From Desulfobacteraceae bacterium (lineage in GTDB: Bacteria; Desulfobacterota; Desulfobacteria; Desulfobacterales; Desulfosarcinaceae), in the NCBI GenBank assembly GCA_003599575.1, contig QZKV01000060.1:1-42733 (forward strand): DNA of 42,733 nt, in the 5' to 3' direction. Numbering within the stretch: position 1 is the stretch's first letter; every line of letters starts with the position of its first letter. Below the pieces are notes generated by a model. It was not told where the DNA came from. It searched no databases and saw nothing but the letters and a program-made list of their open reading frames with translations. Of the stretch, positions 1 through 8,334 are shown piece by piece. The translations under genes and the position numbers were made by a program.

Positions 1-37
1 GCTTCGCTCTATCGATTTAATAAAATGGCGGCATACA

Positions 38-90
38 TCACTTCGTCATTCTGCGGTTCGTTATTCATTATTCGATATTTCGATATGTTG
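38..90. repeat. degenerate TTCG/ATTC-rich intergenic repeat
   Basis: The stretch is built from repeated TTCG, ATTC and GATAT words and starts four bases beyond the mvhD stop codon. It has no coding potential. It resembles the other low-complexity arrays of the window (3640-3706, 17605-17643, 34002-34082, 38554-38703, 40620-40653, 41991-42058) in position and word structure, but the period is looser here and no long second arm is present inside the window. Confidence 0.4.
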
Positions 91-93
91 AAC

Positions 94-537
94 CTACGCG
101 ACCTTGCCCGCTGCCCGCGCCGGGATGGCGGCGCGCACGGGATTGGGCCCCAATTTTCGAATCTGTTCGGTAAATTCATTGGCGATTTTGGCAAACCGCA
201 TGCCCATGCCGGCGGACATGGTCACCATGCCCAGCCGCTCCGGCTCGATGCCGACTTCCTGCAGCAGCTTCTGGACAAAGGCCACCCGGTGGGCGGCCTT
301 GGTATTGCCGTTCTTGAAGTGGCAATCGCCCTCCAGGCACCCTGCCACCAGCACGCCGTCGGCGCCTTTTTCCAGGGCTTTGAGCATATGGATGGTATCC
401 ACCTTGCCGCTGCAGGGCACCCGCACGATCTTCACGTTGGCCGGGTAGTTCAAGCGCATGCTGCCGGCCATGTCGGCGGCGGTGTAGGCACAATAGTGGC
501 AGCAGAAGGCCACGATGACGGGTTCAAAAGTTTCCAT
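94..537 (-). CDS. mvhD: MvhD-family iron-sulfur electron-transfer subunit
   Basis: This 147-residue protein matches the delta subunit of F420-non-reducing hydrogenase, a small [2Fe-2S] protein that passes electrons between a partner enzyme and HdrA. The N-terminus carries the cysteine cluster FCCHYCAY (about residues 11-18). Further conserved cysteines lie in VPCSGKVD and in VAGCLEGDCHFKNGN, where the family has them. The length is normal for the family. Its ATG overlaps the hdrA stop codon (ATGA), so the two are translationally coupled and are likely a stoichiometric pair. No hydrogenase MvhA/MvhG genes are nearby, so the donor is not hydrogenase here; the upstream metF suggests methylene-THF reductase as partner. 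The family call is firm and the partner is inferred. Confidence 0.9.
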   Translation of the reverse strand: METFEPVIVAFCCHYCAYTAADMAGSMRLNYPANVKIVRVPCSGKVDTIHMLKALEKGADGVLVAGCLEGDCHFKNGNTKAAHRVAFVQKLLQEVGIEPERLGMVTMSAGMGMRFAKIANEFTEQIRKLGPNPVRAAIPARAAGKVA

Positions 538-3500
538 CAGGCAATCCTTTCCAGCAATCCTTCCAGCTTGGCCAGAATCGGCTCATCCTCGAAACGCGAC
601 AACTGAATCGCCTTGGCCGGACATTCGGCCGCGCAGATGCCGCAGCCGTGGCACTTGGCAGGATCGATTTCCGAAGAACGGTTCTCGTTGATAAACGGTA
701 CATGGTAGGGGCAGGCCCGCACGCAGGCCAGGCAGGTGGCACATTTTTGGCTGTCCACACGGGCCACGACCGCCCCCAGATTGATGGTGTCGCGCGCAAG
801 CAGGGCTTGCACGCGGCCGGCCGCGGCCTGCGCCTGGGTGATGCTCTCGCGGATGGTGCGCGGCGAATGGGCTGTCCCGGCCATGAAAAAGCCCGGCACG
901 GACATATCCACGGGCTTGAGCTTGACATGTTCTTCGAGAAAATGGCCGTCTTCGGTGCGGTTCAGGTGGAAGATGGCGGCCAGATCTTCGGTGCTCTCAT
1001 CATCGGCCAGCAAGCCGGTGCTCAGGACCAGGCGGTCGGCGGTCACCTCGACCGGGCGGCCCAGGATGGGATCGGTGAAGCGCACCATCACCTGGGCGCC
1101 GGCCCCCTGGACTGCGGGCGCGCTCTCGGGCTGGTAGCGCACGAAAATGACCCCGCGCCGGCGCGCTTCGATGTAGGCATCCTCGCTGAAGCCGAAGGTG
1201 CGCATGTCCCGGTAGAGCACAAAGATGCGCACATCCGGATTGAGATCCAGCAGGCGCAAGGCGTTTTTCATGGCGGTCTGGCAGCAGATGCGCGAGCAGT
1301 TGGGATTGCCCTCCGTGCGCGAGCCCGCGCACTGGATCATCACCAGGTTCTGCCATTCGTTGACCTGCGCGGGTTGGTCCTCGAGCAGGTTGTCCAGATC
1401 GAGCTGGGTCATGACCGCCTTGTGACGGTCGAGCAGATACTGGTTGGGCCGGTGGGCCAATGCACCGGTGGCCAGCACCGTTGCGCCGTGTTCGATCGAG
1501 CGGTAGTACATGCGCGGTCCGATCTGGAAACCGGTGGTGAATTTGCCGGGCATGCCGTGATGATCGACCACGATGGCATTGGTGATCACTTCGATGTTCG
1601 CATGGGCCTGGGTCCGCTCCACCAGTTCGCGCACATAGGCCTGCACGTCGTCGCCTTCCAGGTTCCTGCGGATCAGGGCGGCCAATCCGCCCAGGCGGCC
1701 GTTGCGTTCGGCCAGATGGACTTTAAATCCCCGCTCGGCCAGTTCCAAAGCGCTGTTCATGCCGGCCACGCCGCCGCCCAGCACCAGGACATCCTTGTTC
1801 ATGGGCAACTGATGATCGGTGAGCGGGCCGGCCTGCGCCACGCTGAAAACGGCCATGCGGATCAGCTGCTTGGCCTTGGCGGTGGCCAGTTCGACGGCGC
1901 CGGTGTGCACCCAGGCGTTCTGGTCGCGGATATTGGCAATTTCCACCAGGTATTTGTTCAGGCCCGCGCGGCGGACGGCCTCCTGGAACAAGGCTTCATG
2001 GGTGCGCGGCGAACAGGCGCCGATCACCACGCGGTTGAGGTTTCTTTCGCGCACCATCCGGCCGATGCGCTCAAGGGCCTCCTTGCCGCAGCCGTGCCCG
2101 CTGATTTCGGACAGCACCACATGCGGGTACTTGGCCGCCTCGGCCGCCACGGCCTGCACCTCGATGGCGCCGCCGATGTTCTGGCCGCAATCGCACACGA
2201 AAACGCCGATGCGCGGCGGCTCGCCGGTCACGTCCCGCTCCGGCGGGTAGTCGTCTTCATCCGCGGCGCCCTTGGTGAGGGGCAGATGCTTGGCGGCCAT
2301 GCACGCGGCGGCACTGGCCTGGACCATGGTTTCGGGAATGTCCTTGGGGCTTTCGAAGACACCGCATACATAGATGCCCGGCCTGTTGGTGGACACCGGC
2401 TGAAAACTCTGCGTCTTGGCAAATTGATGGGGGTTGAGCTCGATGCCCAGGGTCCCGGCCAGCTGTTTGGCGGCGGCCGTGGGGCGGAAACCGGTGGAGA
2501 GCACCACCATATCGAAGGCTTCGGTGGTGAGCCCGGACGCCTGGTCGGTGGCATAGGAGATCTGCAGATCGCCGCCCGGCTGCTGCGGGATGATGCTGTG
2601 CGGGCGGCAGCGCACCAGGCGGATGCCGTACTGCTCCTTGGCCCGCTGGTAGTAGGCTTCGTAATCCTTGCCGAAGGTGCGCATGTCCATATAAAAGATG
2701 GTGGTTTCGATATCGTCCTGGAAGCGCTGCTTGGTCACGATGGCTTCCTTGAGCGCGTACATGCAGCATACGCTGGAGCAATAGGAGACATCTTCGCGGT
2801 TGATGCCGCGCGATCCGGCGCATTGGATCCAGGCCACCCGCTTGGGTTGCTTGCCATCCGAAGGTCGAACCAGCTGCCCCAGGGTGGGTCCCGAGGCCGA
2901 CATGATGCGTTCGTACGCAAGGCCGGTCACCACATTGGGATAGCGGCCGTGGCCGAAGTGGTCCAGCCTGCCCGGGTCGAACAGCTCGGCCCCGGTGGCC
3001 AAGATAAGCGCGCTCACGGTGCGGGTATGCTGTTTTTCGGTATCATCGACCATGATCGCGCCGGCCGGGCAGCACCGCACCAATGCCTCGACATCCTTGC
3101 AGGCCGCCATATCGATGGAAAAGGCCTGGGGCGTGGCCTGGGGATAGCGCATGCAGGTCGGTGCGCGGTGGTCCAGGCCCGGATAGAAGCGTACGCATTC
3201 GGGATGTTTTTTGTGGCATTCGCCGCAGGCCGTGCACTTGGCAAGGTCGATATGGCGCGGCGCACTGCTGAGGGTGACGCTGAAACGGCCGGCTTCGCCG
3301 GAAAGCCCGGTCAGCTGGGTCAGCGGCAGCAGTTCGATATGCTGCTGCCGGGCGCCTGCCGAAAGCTGCGGCGAAATGGTGCACAAATCGCAGTTGTTGG
3401 TTGGAAAGGTGCGGTCCAATTGGGTCATCAGTCCGCCGATGGCCGCGGCCTTGTCGATGAGCAGAACATCTTTCCCGGCTTCCGACAAGTCCATGGCGGC

Positions 3501-3569
3501 TTTGATGCCGCCCACGCCGCCGCCGACCACGAGAACGGTTGGTTTTGGGTCTGTCGCTTGATCTGTCAT
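537..3569 (-). CDS. hdrA: double-length HdrA-like FAD/iron-sulfur oxidoreductase
   Basis: This 1010-residue protein has two HdrA-type flavin modules in tandem. The first has a Rossmann motif VVGGGVGG (about residues 14-21), the HdrA signature FPTNNCDLCTISPQ (about 50-65), an inserted cysteine-rich ferredoxin-like segment starting CTACGEC (about 108) and an IQCAGSR segment. The second begins near residue 450 with the typical HdrA N-terminal domain (GVFVCDCGQNIGG, VVIGACSPRTHE). It has its own FAD motif VLGGGVAG (about 590) and a second IQCAGSR, and ends in two [4Fe-4S] ferredoxin motifs (CATCLACVRACP and CHGCGICAAECP, about 940-985). An upstream in-frame start at 3734 would add 55 low-complexity residues encoded by the repeat at 3640-3706, so I start at the ATG ending at 3569. 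HdrA proteins are the flavin-based electron-bifurcating subunits of heterodisulfide-reductase-type complexes. Neither HdrB nor HdrC is encoded beside it. Confidence 0.9.
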   Translation of the reverse strand: MTDQATDPKPTVLVVGGGVGGIKAAMDLSEAGKDVLLIDKAAAIGGLMTQLDRTFPTNNCDLCTISPQLSAGARQQHIELLPLTQLTGLSGEAGRFSVTLSSAPRHIDLAKCTACGECHKKHPECVRFYPGLDHRAPTCMRYPQATPQAFSIDMAACKDVEALVRCCPAGAIMVDDTEKQHTRTVSALILATGAELFDPGRLDHFGHGRYPNVVTGLAYERIMSASGPTLGQLVRPSDGKQPKRVAWIQCAGSRGINREDVSYCSSVCCMYALKEAIVTKQRFQDDIETTIFYMDMRTFGKDYEAYYQRAKEQYGIRLVRCRPHSIIPQQPGGDLQISYATDQASGLTTEAFDMVVLSTGFRPTAAAKQLAGTLGIELNPHQFAKTQSFQPVSTNRPGIYVCGVFESPKDIPETMVQASAAACMAAKHLPLTKGAADEDDYPPERDVTGEPPRIGVFVCDCGQNIGGAIEVQAVAAEAAKYPHVVLSEISGHGCGKEALERIGRMVRERNLNRVVIGACSPRTHEALFQEAVRRAGLNKYLVEIANIRDQNAWVHTGAVELATAKAKQLIRMAVFSVAQAGPLTDHQLPMNKDVLVLGGGVAGMNSALELAERGFKVHLAERNGRLGGLAALIRRNLEGDDVQAYVRELVERTQAHANIEVITNAIVVDHHGMPGKFTTGFQIGPRMYYRSIEHGATVLATGALAHRPNQYLLDRHKAVMTQLDLDNLLEDQPAQVNEWQNLVMIQCAGSRTEGNPNCSRICCQTAMKNALRLLDLNPDVRIFVLYRDMRTFGFSEDAYIEARRRGVIFVRYQPESAPAVQGAGAQVMVRFTDPILGRPVEVTADRLVLSTGLLADDESTEDLAAIFHLNRTEDGHFLEEHVKLKPVDMSVPGFFMAGTAHSPRTIRESITQAQAAAGRVQALLARDTINLGAVVARVDSQKCATCLACVRACPYHVPFINENRSSEIDPAKCHGCGICAAECPAKAIQLSRFEDEPILAKLEGLLERIA

Positions 3570-3639
3570 GAAGGTGCTCACTCTCTGGTCAATATTTTCA
3601 AACCGTAAAAGTTCTTTTTGTTCGATAAGAGCCAAACCT

Positions 3640-3706
3640 CGGGGTCGGGATCGGATCGGGGTCGCAGTCGAATTCGATACCGATTCCGATACCGACGCCG
3701 ACCCCG
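3640..3706. repeat. period-6 inverted repeat (TCGGNN units) between metF and hdrA
   Basis: Units of the form TCGGNN run rightward and then, as CCGANN, back again, so the two halves can fold into one imperfect hairpin whose outer ends are CGGGGTCGG and CCGACCCCG. It begins about 40 bp beyond the metF stop codon, inside the operon. It could be an intercistronic stem-loop that sets the metF/hdrA mRNA ratio; that role is inference. Confidence 0.6.
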
Positions 3707-3744
3707 AATTGCTCCCCAATCCCGGGTTTTGCATCCCACGCTTT

Positions 3745-4617
3745 TTACATCCCGGCGTAATCCAGGATGCTCGCCAGGCGGTGCTCCCAGCCGTGGGTTT
3801 CGATCTTCACCCCGGCCACCTTGCCTTTGAGGGCGGCGATGGTCTCGCCGGCGATCTTCAGACATTCGGTTTCCCGATCGGAGGCCTTGCGGATGCGTTG
3901 GATCAGCGCTTCGCTGATGTGGGCGCCGGGCTCGTTGAGGGCCATGTAGCGGGCGATGCCCACGGACTTGATCAGGAAGATCGTGGCGATCACCGGCACG
4001 CCGAGCGCCTTGGCCGGGCCGAGGAAATCGCCGAAACGATCCACGTCGAACACCGGCGGGGTCACCACAAAGCGGGCGCCGGCCCGGATTTTCTTTTCGG
4101 CGTGCTCCAATTCGGCGGCCATCTGCGCCCCGTCGGCGTATGCGCTCAGGGTGCAGCCGGTAATGAACTCGGGGGCGCCTTCCAGGTCGAAGCCGGCCAG
4201 GTCCTTGCCTTGCTGCAGCGACTGGATGGCCTCGATCAGGCCCACTTCGTCCAGATCGTCGACCGTCTTGGCATCGCGGTGGTCCCCGTTGGCCATGGGT
4301 TCGCTATGCACCACGACCAGATTCTGGATGCCCAGGACGTGCGCGGCCAGAACATCGCCTTGCAGGGCCATGCGGTTGCGGTCACGGCCATACAGGTGAA
4401 TGACGGCTTCGATGCCTTGTTGCTGCATCAGCACGCCGCCGGCCAGGGCGCTCATGCGCATGACGCCGTTGTCCATGTCCGGGACAACCACGGCATCCAC
4501 ACGTCCCTTGATCCTGCGGGCATTGGTGATCAGCTGGGAGATATCCACGCCTTTGGGGGTGTTCATCTCCGCAAGAACCACAAATTCACCGGATGCTAAT
4601 CGTTTTTGAAAACTCAT
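3745..4617 (-). CDS. metF: methylenetetrahydrofolate reductase (MetF family)
   Basis: This 290-residue FAD-dependent TIM-barrel enzyme reduces 5,10-methylene-THF to 5-methyl-THF, or runs in reverse in organisms oxidising acetate by the Wood-Ljungdahl route. The N-terminus has the MetF pattern (VVLAEMNTPKGVD, with the conserved early Glu). Strand motifs such as EAVIHLYGRDRN, NLVVVHSEPM and ARFVVTPPVFDVDRF follow in family order. The length is normal. The ATG is preceded by an AAGGAAAG ribosome site. It is followed in the operon by hdrA and mvhD; in acetogens such as Moorella, MetF works in a complex with MetV, HdrABC and MvhD. No MetV zinc subunit is encoded here, so this may be a reduced version of that complex. 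Family confident, complex inferred. Confidence 0.92.
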   Translation of the reverse strand: MSFQKRLASGEFVVLAEMNTPKGVDISQLITNARRIKGRVDAVVVPDMDNGVMRMSALAGGVLMQQQGIEAVIHLYGRDRNRMALQGDVLAAHVLGIQNLVVVHSEPMANGDHRDAKTVDDLDEVGLIEAIQSLQQGKDLAGFDLEGAPEFITGCTLSAYADGAQMAAELEHAEKKIRAGARFVVTPPVFDVDRFGDFLGPAKALGVPVIATIFLIKSVGIARYMALNEPGAHISEALIQRIRKASDRETECLKIAGETIAALKGKVAGVKIETHGWEHRLASILDYAGM

Positions 4618-4732
4618 GGCTTTCCTTTTTCCTCTCGCAATCTTTTCTGGTTTTCATCCGCGTGTTCACGCGAATGGGCCTCAACGCTTTTCCAATACCG
4701 GATCAGCACTGCATGATCATCACCGCACGCCT

Positions 4733-4969
4733 CTATGTTTTCCTTAGATGAACGCGAATCGATGCGTCTTCACGCTCATCCACGGCGATCAGCTCATAGG
4801 CGACCGAAGGCAGCAGCCTGAACAGATCCGAACGGGTGTCCGCATCCAGCCCGATCACCTCCAGCGTCTGATTCGATTTCATTTCCCTGAACACCCGCCT
4901 TAGTTTAAGCAAGCCGAGGGATGTAATCGCGCCCCTGAAATCGAGGCTGTAATCCGCTTTTTCGTTCAA
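4733..4969 (-). CDS. TusA/SirA-like small protein lacking the CPxP cysteine
   Basis: The roughly 78-residue domain has the TusA fold pattern: DFRG at the start, GLLKLRRVFREMK as helix 1, LEVIGLDADTRSDLFRLL, then a closing strand pair ending IRVHLRK. TusA-family proteins carry sulfur or selenium on the cysteine of CPxP; here that position reads ITSLG, so no catalytic cysteine exists and a persulfide-carrier role is unlikely. I use the TTG at 4969, with AGGAG at 4980-4984, because it gives the usual single-domain length. A CTG at 4975 and an ATG at 5050 (105 residues) are alternatives. The longer frame back to 5176 would start upstream of the sigma-54 promoter at 5082-5097 and is therefore unlikely. 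It is the first gene of the metF-hdrA-mvhD operon. Function unknown. Confidence 0.65.
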   Translation of the reverse strand: MNEKADYSLDFRGAITSLGLLKLRRVFREMKSNQTLEVIGLDADTRSDLFRLLPSVAYELIAVDEREDASIRVHLRKT

Positions 4970-5081
4970 GGACAGAGCACTCCTTTTCACTCCTGCAGCA
5001 TGCCCGGCAATCGCACCTCGAACTGCATGCCGCCCTGCCGGGCAATCCATGCAATACCCGGATGAAACGCGATCTATGTTT

Positions 5082-5097
5082 AGCAAACCGGATGCCA
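5082..5097 (-). promoter_or_regulatory. sigma-54 promoter of the tusA-like/metF/hdrA/mvhD operon
   Basis: On the minus strand the sequence reads TGGCATCCGGTTTGCT, an excellent match to the -24/-12 consensus TGGCACG-N4-TTGCW, with GG and GC exactly ten bases apart. Transcription would start near 5071, leaving a leader of about 100 nt before the TTG at 4969. The divergent gene encodes a sigma-54 activator, which makes a functional pair likely. Confidence 0.7.
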
Positions 5098-5175
5098 CCA
5101 CAGATCGATTTGCGGTCAAAGTTATATTTATGTCTAAATTCAATATATTGAGTAGGTATTCTCGGCAGGGCGGCA

Positions 5176-5204
5176 TTGAAACATTGTCCCCGCAGTGTTA
5201 AAGT
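5176..5204 (+). promoter_or_regulatory. possible sigma-70 promoter of the PAS/sigma-54 regulator gene
   Basis: TTGAAA (5176-5181) and TAAAGT (5199-5204) are separated by 17 bases, and the region between them and the ATG at 5258 is short. The -10 match is only moderate and no other support is available. Confidence 0.35.
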
Positions 5205-5257
5205 GCTAAAAACAAACGCTTTGACAGGTGTTCAATTTTAACAGGCGCATTTTAACA

Positions 5258-6688
5258 ATGATCGAACGTGAGTTGGATCGCTATTGGAAGACGGTCGTCA
5301 ACACCATTCGCGACGGGCTGATGATCGTGGATGAACGCGGCGTGATCGTTTCCGTCAACGATGCCTTGGAGCGGATCACCGGATACGCGCGCGGTGAATT
5401 GATCGGCCGCGATTGCACCGTATTGAATTGCGATATTTGTGAAAAGGTCCGTATCAGCGGCGGCGAGAAATGGTGTTCGCTCTTCATGGGCCGGCAGGTG
5501 ACGGCGCGCCGGTGCGTGATCGTACGCAAGGACGGTTCGCAGGTGCATGCCCTGAAGAACGCCTGCATTCTCAACGATGACAACGGCGAGATGATCGGCG
5601 CCGTCGAGACCATCACTGATATCACGGAGTTGATCGAGAAAGACAACCAGATCGCCGCCTACGAACGCCAGCTGCGTTCAGATGACGGCTTTTGCGGCAT
5701 CATCGGCGCCGGTCCGGCCATGCGCCGGGTATTTGATTTGATGACCAACGCCGCCCAGTCGGATGCCCCGGTCATCATATTGGGTGAAAGCGGCACCGGC
5801 AAAGAGCTGGCCGCCCAGGCCATCCACCAGATCGGCGCGCGCAGCGGCAAACCCTTCGTAAAGGTCAATTGCGCAGCCTTTACCGAGTCACTGCTGGAAA
5901 GCGAGCTGTTCGGCCACGTCAAGGGGGCCTACACCGGCGCCTACCGCAGCCGGGCCGGGCGTTTCGAAAACGCGCACGGCGGCAATATCTTCCTGGATGA
6001 AATCGGCGACCTGCCGCTCTCCACGCAGGTCAAGCTGTTGCGGGTGCTGGAAGAGAAAGTGATCGAGCGCGTCGGCGACGCCAGTCCCATCTCCGTGGAT
6101 GTGCGCATCATCTCGGCGACCAACCGCAATCTGTCCGAATTGATCAGCCGGGGCGCCTTCCGCCAGGATCTGTTCTTTCGAATCAATGTCATCCCCATTC
6201 AACTGCCGGCGTTGCGCGAGCGCAAGGAAGATATCCCCCTGCTGGCCGAAGCTTTCTTTCAGAAAATCAGGCTTAAGAGCCGCAAGGCCATCAGCGCTAT
6301 CGGCAACGACGCCATGGCCTGTCTGATGCAATACGATTGGCCCGGCAATGTGCGCGAGCTGAAAAGCGCGTTTGAATACGCTTTCGTGACCTGCCAGGAA
6401 ACCATGATACGCCCCCACCACCTGCCGCCCAATCTGCTTACGGCCGGCCCCGCGGCGGCCAAACCGAGCGCCACGCGGGCCTTCAACCGGGAGGAGATCC
6501 AGCGCATCGAGTTGATCGAAGCCCTGGAGGAAGCCGATGGCAACCAGTCCAAGGCGGCCGAGCGGCTGGGCATCACCCGCGTCACCGTCTGGAACCGCAT
6601 GCGCCGGTTCGGCATTCATTACAAGAAGAAGATCGAGACCACGGATGCCACGGAAGCCGATCTGGATGAGGGCTGTTGCGTGAAGTAA
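5258..6688 (+). CDS. PAS-domain sigma-54-dependent transcriptional activator
   Basis: The 476-residue protein has an N-terminal PAS domain (about residues 10-130: DGLMIVDERGVIVSVNDALE). The AAA+ domain follows (Walker A GESGTGKE near 176, sigma-54 contact loop GAYTGA near 223 in place of the usual GAFTGA, Walker B IFLDEIGD). A Fis-type helix-turn-helix ends the protein (NQSKAAERLGITRVTVWNRM). The PAS domain contains five cysteines in a short stretch (C53, C58, C61, C73, C86), which suggests redox or metal sensing. A start at GTG 5228 is open, but ATG 5258 gives the more typical N-terminus. It is divergent from the metF-hdrA-mvhD operon, which has a sigma-54 promoter, so it is the probable activator of that operon. 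Family certain, signal unknown. Confidence 0.92.
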   Translation: MIERELDRYWKTVVNTIRDGLMIVDERGVIVSVNDALERITGYARGELIGRDCTVLNCDICEKVRISGGEKWCSLFMGRQVTARRCVIVRKDGSQVHALKNACILNDDNGEMIGAVETITDITELIEKDNQIAAYERQLRSDDGFCGIIGAGPAMRRVFDLMTNAAQSDAPVIILGESGTGKELAAQAIHQIGARSGKPFVKVNCAAFTESLLESELFGHVKGAYTGAYRSRAGRFENAHGGNIFLDEIGDLPLSTQVKLLRVLEEKVIERVGDASPISVDVRIISATNRNLSELISRGAFRQDLFFRINVIPIQLPALRERKEDIPLLAEAFFQKIRLKSRKAISAIGNDAMACLMQYDWPGNVRELKSAFEYAFVTCQETMIRPHHLPPNLLTAGPAAAKPSATRAFNREEIQRIELIEALEEADGNQSKAAERLGITRVTVWNRMRRFGIHYKKKIETTDATEADLDEGCCVK

Positions 6689-6799
6689 AAACGGCGGCCG
6701 TTGGCACGTTTGCCCGCGGCGCATACTTTGGCTACAATATGGTCTATTCATTACTTTGAATTCGAACTTCGCCTTAAACTTCAGTCGGAGGTCAATCGA

Positions 6800-8188
6800 T
6801 TGACAGGCAATTCACTTACGGGCGAACCGCCTGACGGGCAAACCAACAAACGGGACCTCGCCCGCATGCGCACGGACGCCGAGTCCATTTTCCGGGCCGG
6901 ATTGCGCGCGGTGGACCCGGCTGAGGCCGTGCGGCGGATGTGCCGCAGGGAAAAAGAACAGTTATGGTTCGGCGACCACATGCTGGACCTGCAGCGCATC
7001 GACCGTATCCTGGTGCTGGGCGCCGGCAAAGCCACCGCCGGCATGGCCAGGGCTGTTGAAGACCTTCTGGACGCGCGCATCAGCGACGGCCTGATCAGCG
7101 TCAAATACGGTCACGGCAGCGCCTTGCGGCGCATCCGCTGCATTGAAGCCGGTCATCCCGGGCCGGATGAAAACGGCCTGTCCGCGGCCCGCGCCATGTT
7201 GGAGATGGCCGCCCGGGCGCGGGAACAGGATCTGATCATCACGTTGCTCTCCGGCGGAGGGTCGGCCCTTTTGCCCCTGCCCGCGCCCGGCCTGACGCTG
7301 CTTGACAAGCAGGCCGCGACCGACCTGCTGCTGGCCTGCGGTGCGACCATTCACGAGATCAACGCCATCCGCAAGCACCTGTCGGCGATCAAGGGCGGGC
7401 GCCTGGCCCAGGCGGCTTCACCCGCCGGAGTGGTCACTTTGATTTTGTCGGATGTGGTCGGCGATGATCTGGATGCGATCGCCTCGGGGCCTACCGTGCC
7501 GGACGGCAGCACGTTCGGCGACTGCCAGGAAATCATTCAACGGTACCGCATCGCGGCCAAACTGCCGCCCGCCGTCCGGGCGCACCTTGAAGCCGGCGCC
7601 CGGGGACAAACCGCGGAAACACCCAAGCGGCATGCGCTTGCCTGGAAACACGTGCATAACATCATTGTGGGCAGCAACCGGGTGGCGCTCGAAGCCGCGG
7701 CGCGGCAAGCCGCGGTCTTGGGGTACAGGCCCCATGTTCTTTCAGCCAGTATCCAGGGTGAAACCCGCACGGTCGCCCAAGTTCATGCCGCCATCGCCCG
7801 CGATGTGCTGGCCGGAGCAAGCACCATTGCGCCGCCGGCCTGCATCCTGTCGGGCGGCGAAACGACCGTGACGATCCGCGGCAGCGGCCGCGGCGGCCGC
7901 AACCAGGAGTTCGCCCTGGCCGCCGCCCAGGAGATCGAAGGCCGGGACGCCATCGCCATCCTCAGCGCAGGCACCGACGGCACCGACGGTCCCACCGATG
8001 CGGCCGGAGCGTTGGCCGATCACACCACCGCGGCGCGCGCAAGGCAGGCCGGTATGGACATCCGCGCGCATCTGGAAAACAACGATGCTTACCCTTTTTT
8101 CCGTAAACTGGGCGATTTATTGACAACCGGCCCCACCGGCACCAATGTAATGGACTTAAATATAATGGTGATCAGAAGTCCTCAATAA
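6800..8188 (+). CDS. gckA: glycerate 2-kinase (MOFRL/DUF4147 family)
   Basis: This cytoplasmic enzyme phosphorylates D-glycerate at C2, feeding lower glycolysis. The N-terminal DUF4147 domain shows LVLGAGKATAGMA, EAGHPGPDENG, LLSGGGSALLPLP and HEINAIRKHLSAIKGGRLA. The C-terminal MOFRL domain shows LSGGETTVTIRGSGRGGRNQ and LSAGTDGTDGPTDAAGA. With the TTG start at 6800 it has 462 residues, close to the family norm. That TTG is preceded by GGAGG at 6787-6791 with eight-base spacing, which decides the start over the TTG at 6701 and the ATG at 6866. It lies rightward just after the sigma-54 regulator gene, without obvious functional link. Downstream phosphofructokinase and lactate permease suggest a carbohydrate/organic-acid neighbourhood. 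Confidence 0.92.
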   Translation: MTGNSLTGEPPDGQTNKRDLARMRTDAESIFRAGLRAVDPAEAVRRMCRREKEQLWFGDHMLDLQRIDRILVLGAGKATAGMARAVEDLLDARISDGLISVKYGHGSALRRIRCIEAGHPGPDENGLSAARAMLEMAARAREQDLIITLLSGGGSALLPLPAPGLTLLDKQAATDLLLACGATIHEINAIRKHLSAIKGGRLAQAASPAGVVTLILSDVVGDDLDAIASGPTVPDGSTFGDCQEIIQRYRIAAKLPPAVRAHLEAGARGQTAETPKRHALAWKHVHNIIVGSNRVALEAAARQAAVLGYRPHVLSASIQGETRTVAQVHAAIARDVLAGASTIAPPACILSGGETTVTIRGSGRGGRNQEFALAAAQEIEGRDAIAILSAGTDGTDGPTDAAGALADHTTAARARQAGMDIRAHLENNDAYPFFRKLGDLLTTGPTGTNVMDLNIMVIRSPQ

Positions 8189-8334
8189 CTTGAACGCTTC
8201 CAGGCTCAATGAGCAGATGAGATAGGTTTATAGCGAAAAGGGACCGGCTTAAGATCCTGGAAGAGTTCTATCGATCCAGCTTCAAATATCGATCCAAGAC
8301 AGCGCTTTCTCACAATTCCACAAAAGGATTATCA

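Noticed and set aside
648..3608. 986-codon open frame on the plus strand opposite hdrA
   Set aside because: It is the antisense shadow of a high-GC gene, His/Gly/Ala-rich without any family motif; hdrA and its operon explain the DNA.
6701..6717. Sigma-54 promoter before the glycerate kinase gene (TTGGCACG...)
   Set aside because: The -24 half is attractive, but GC lies eleven bases after GG instead of ten and the -12 half does not match.
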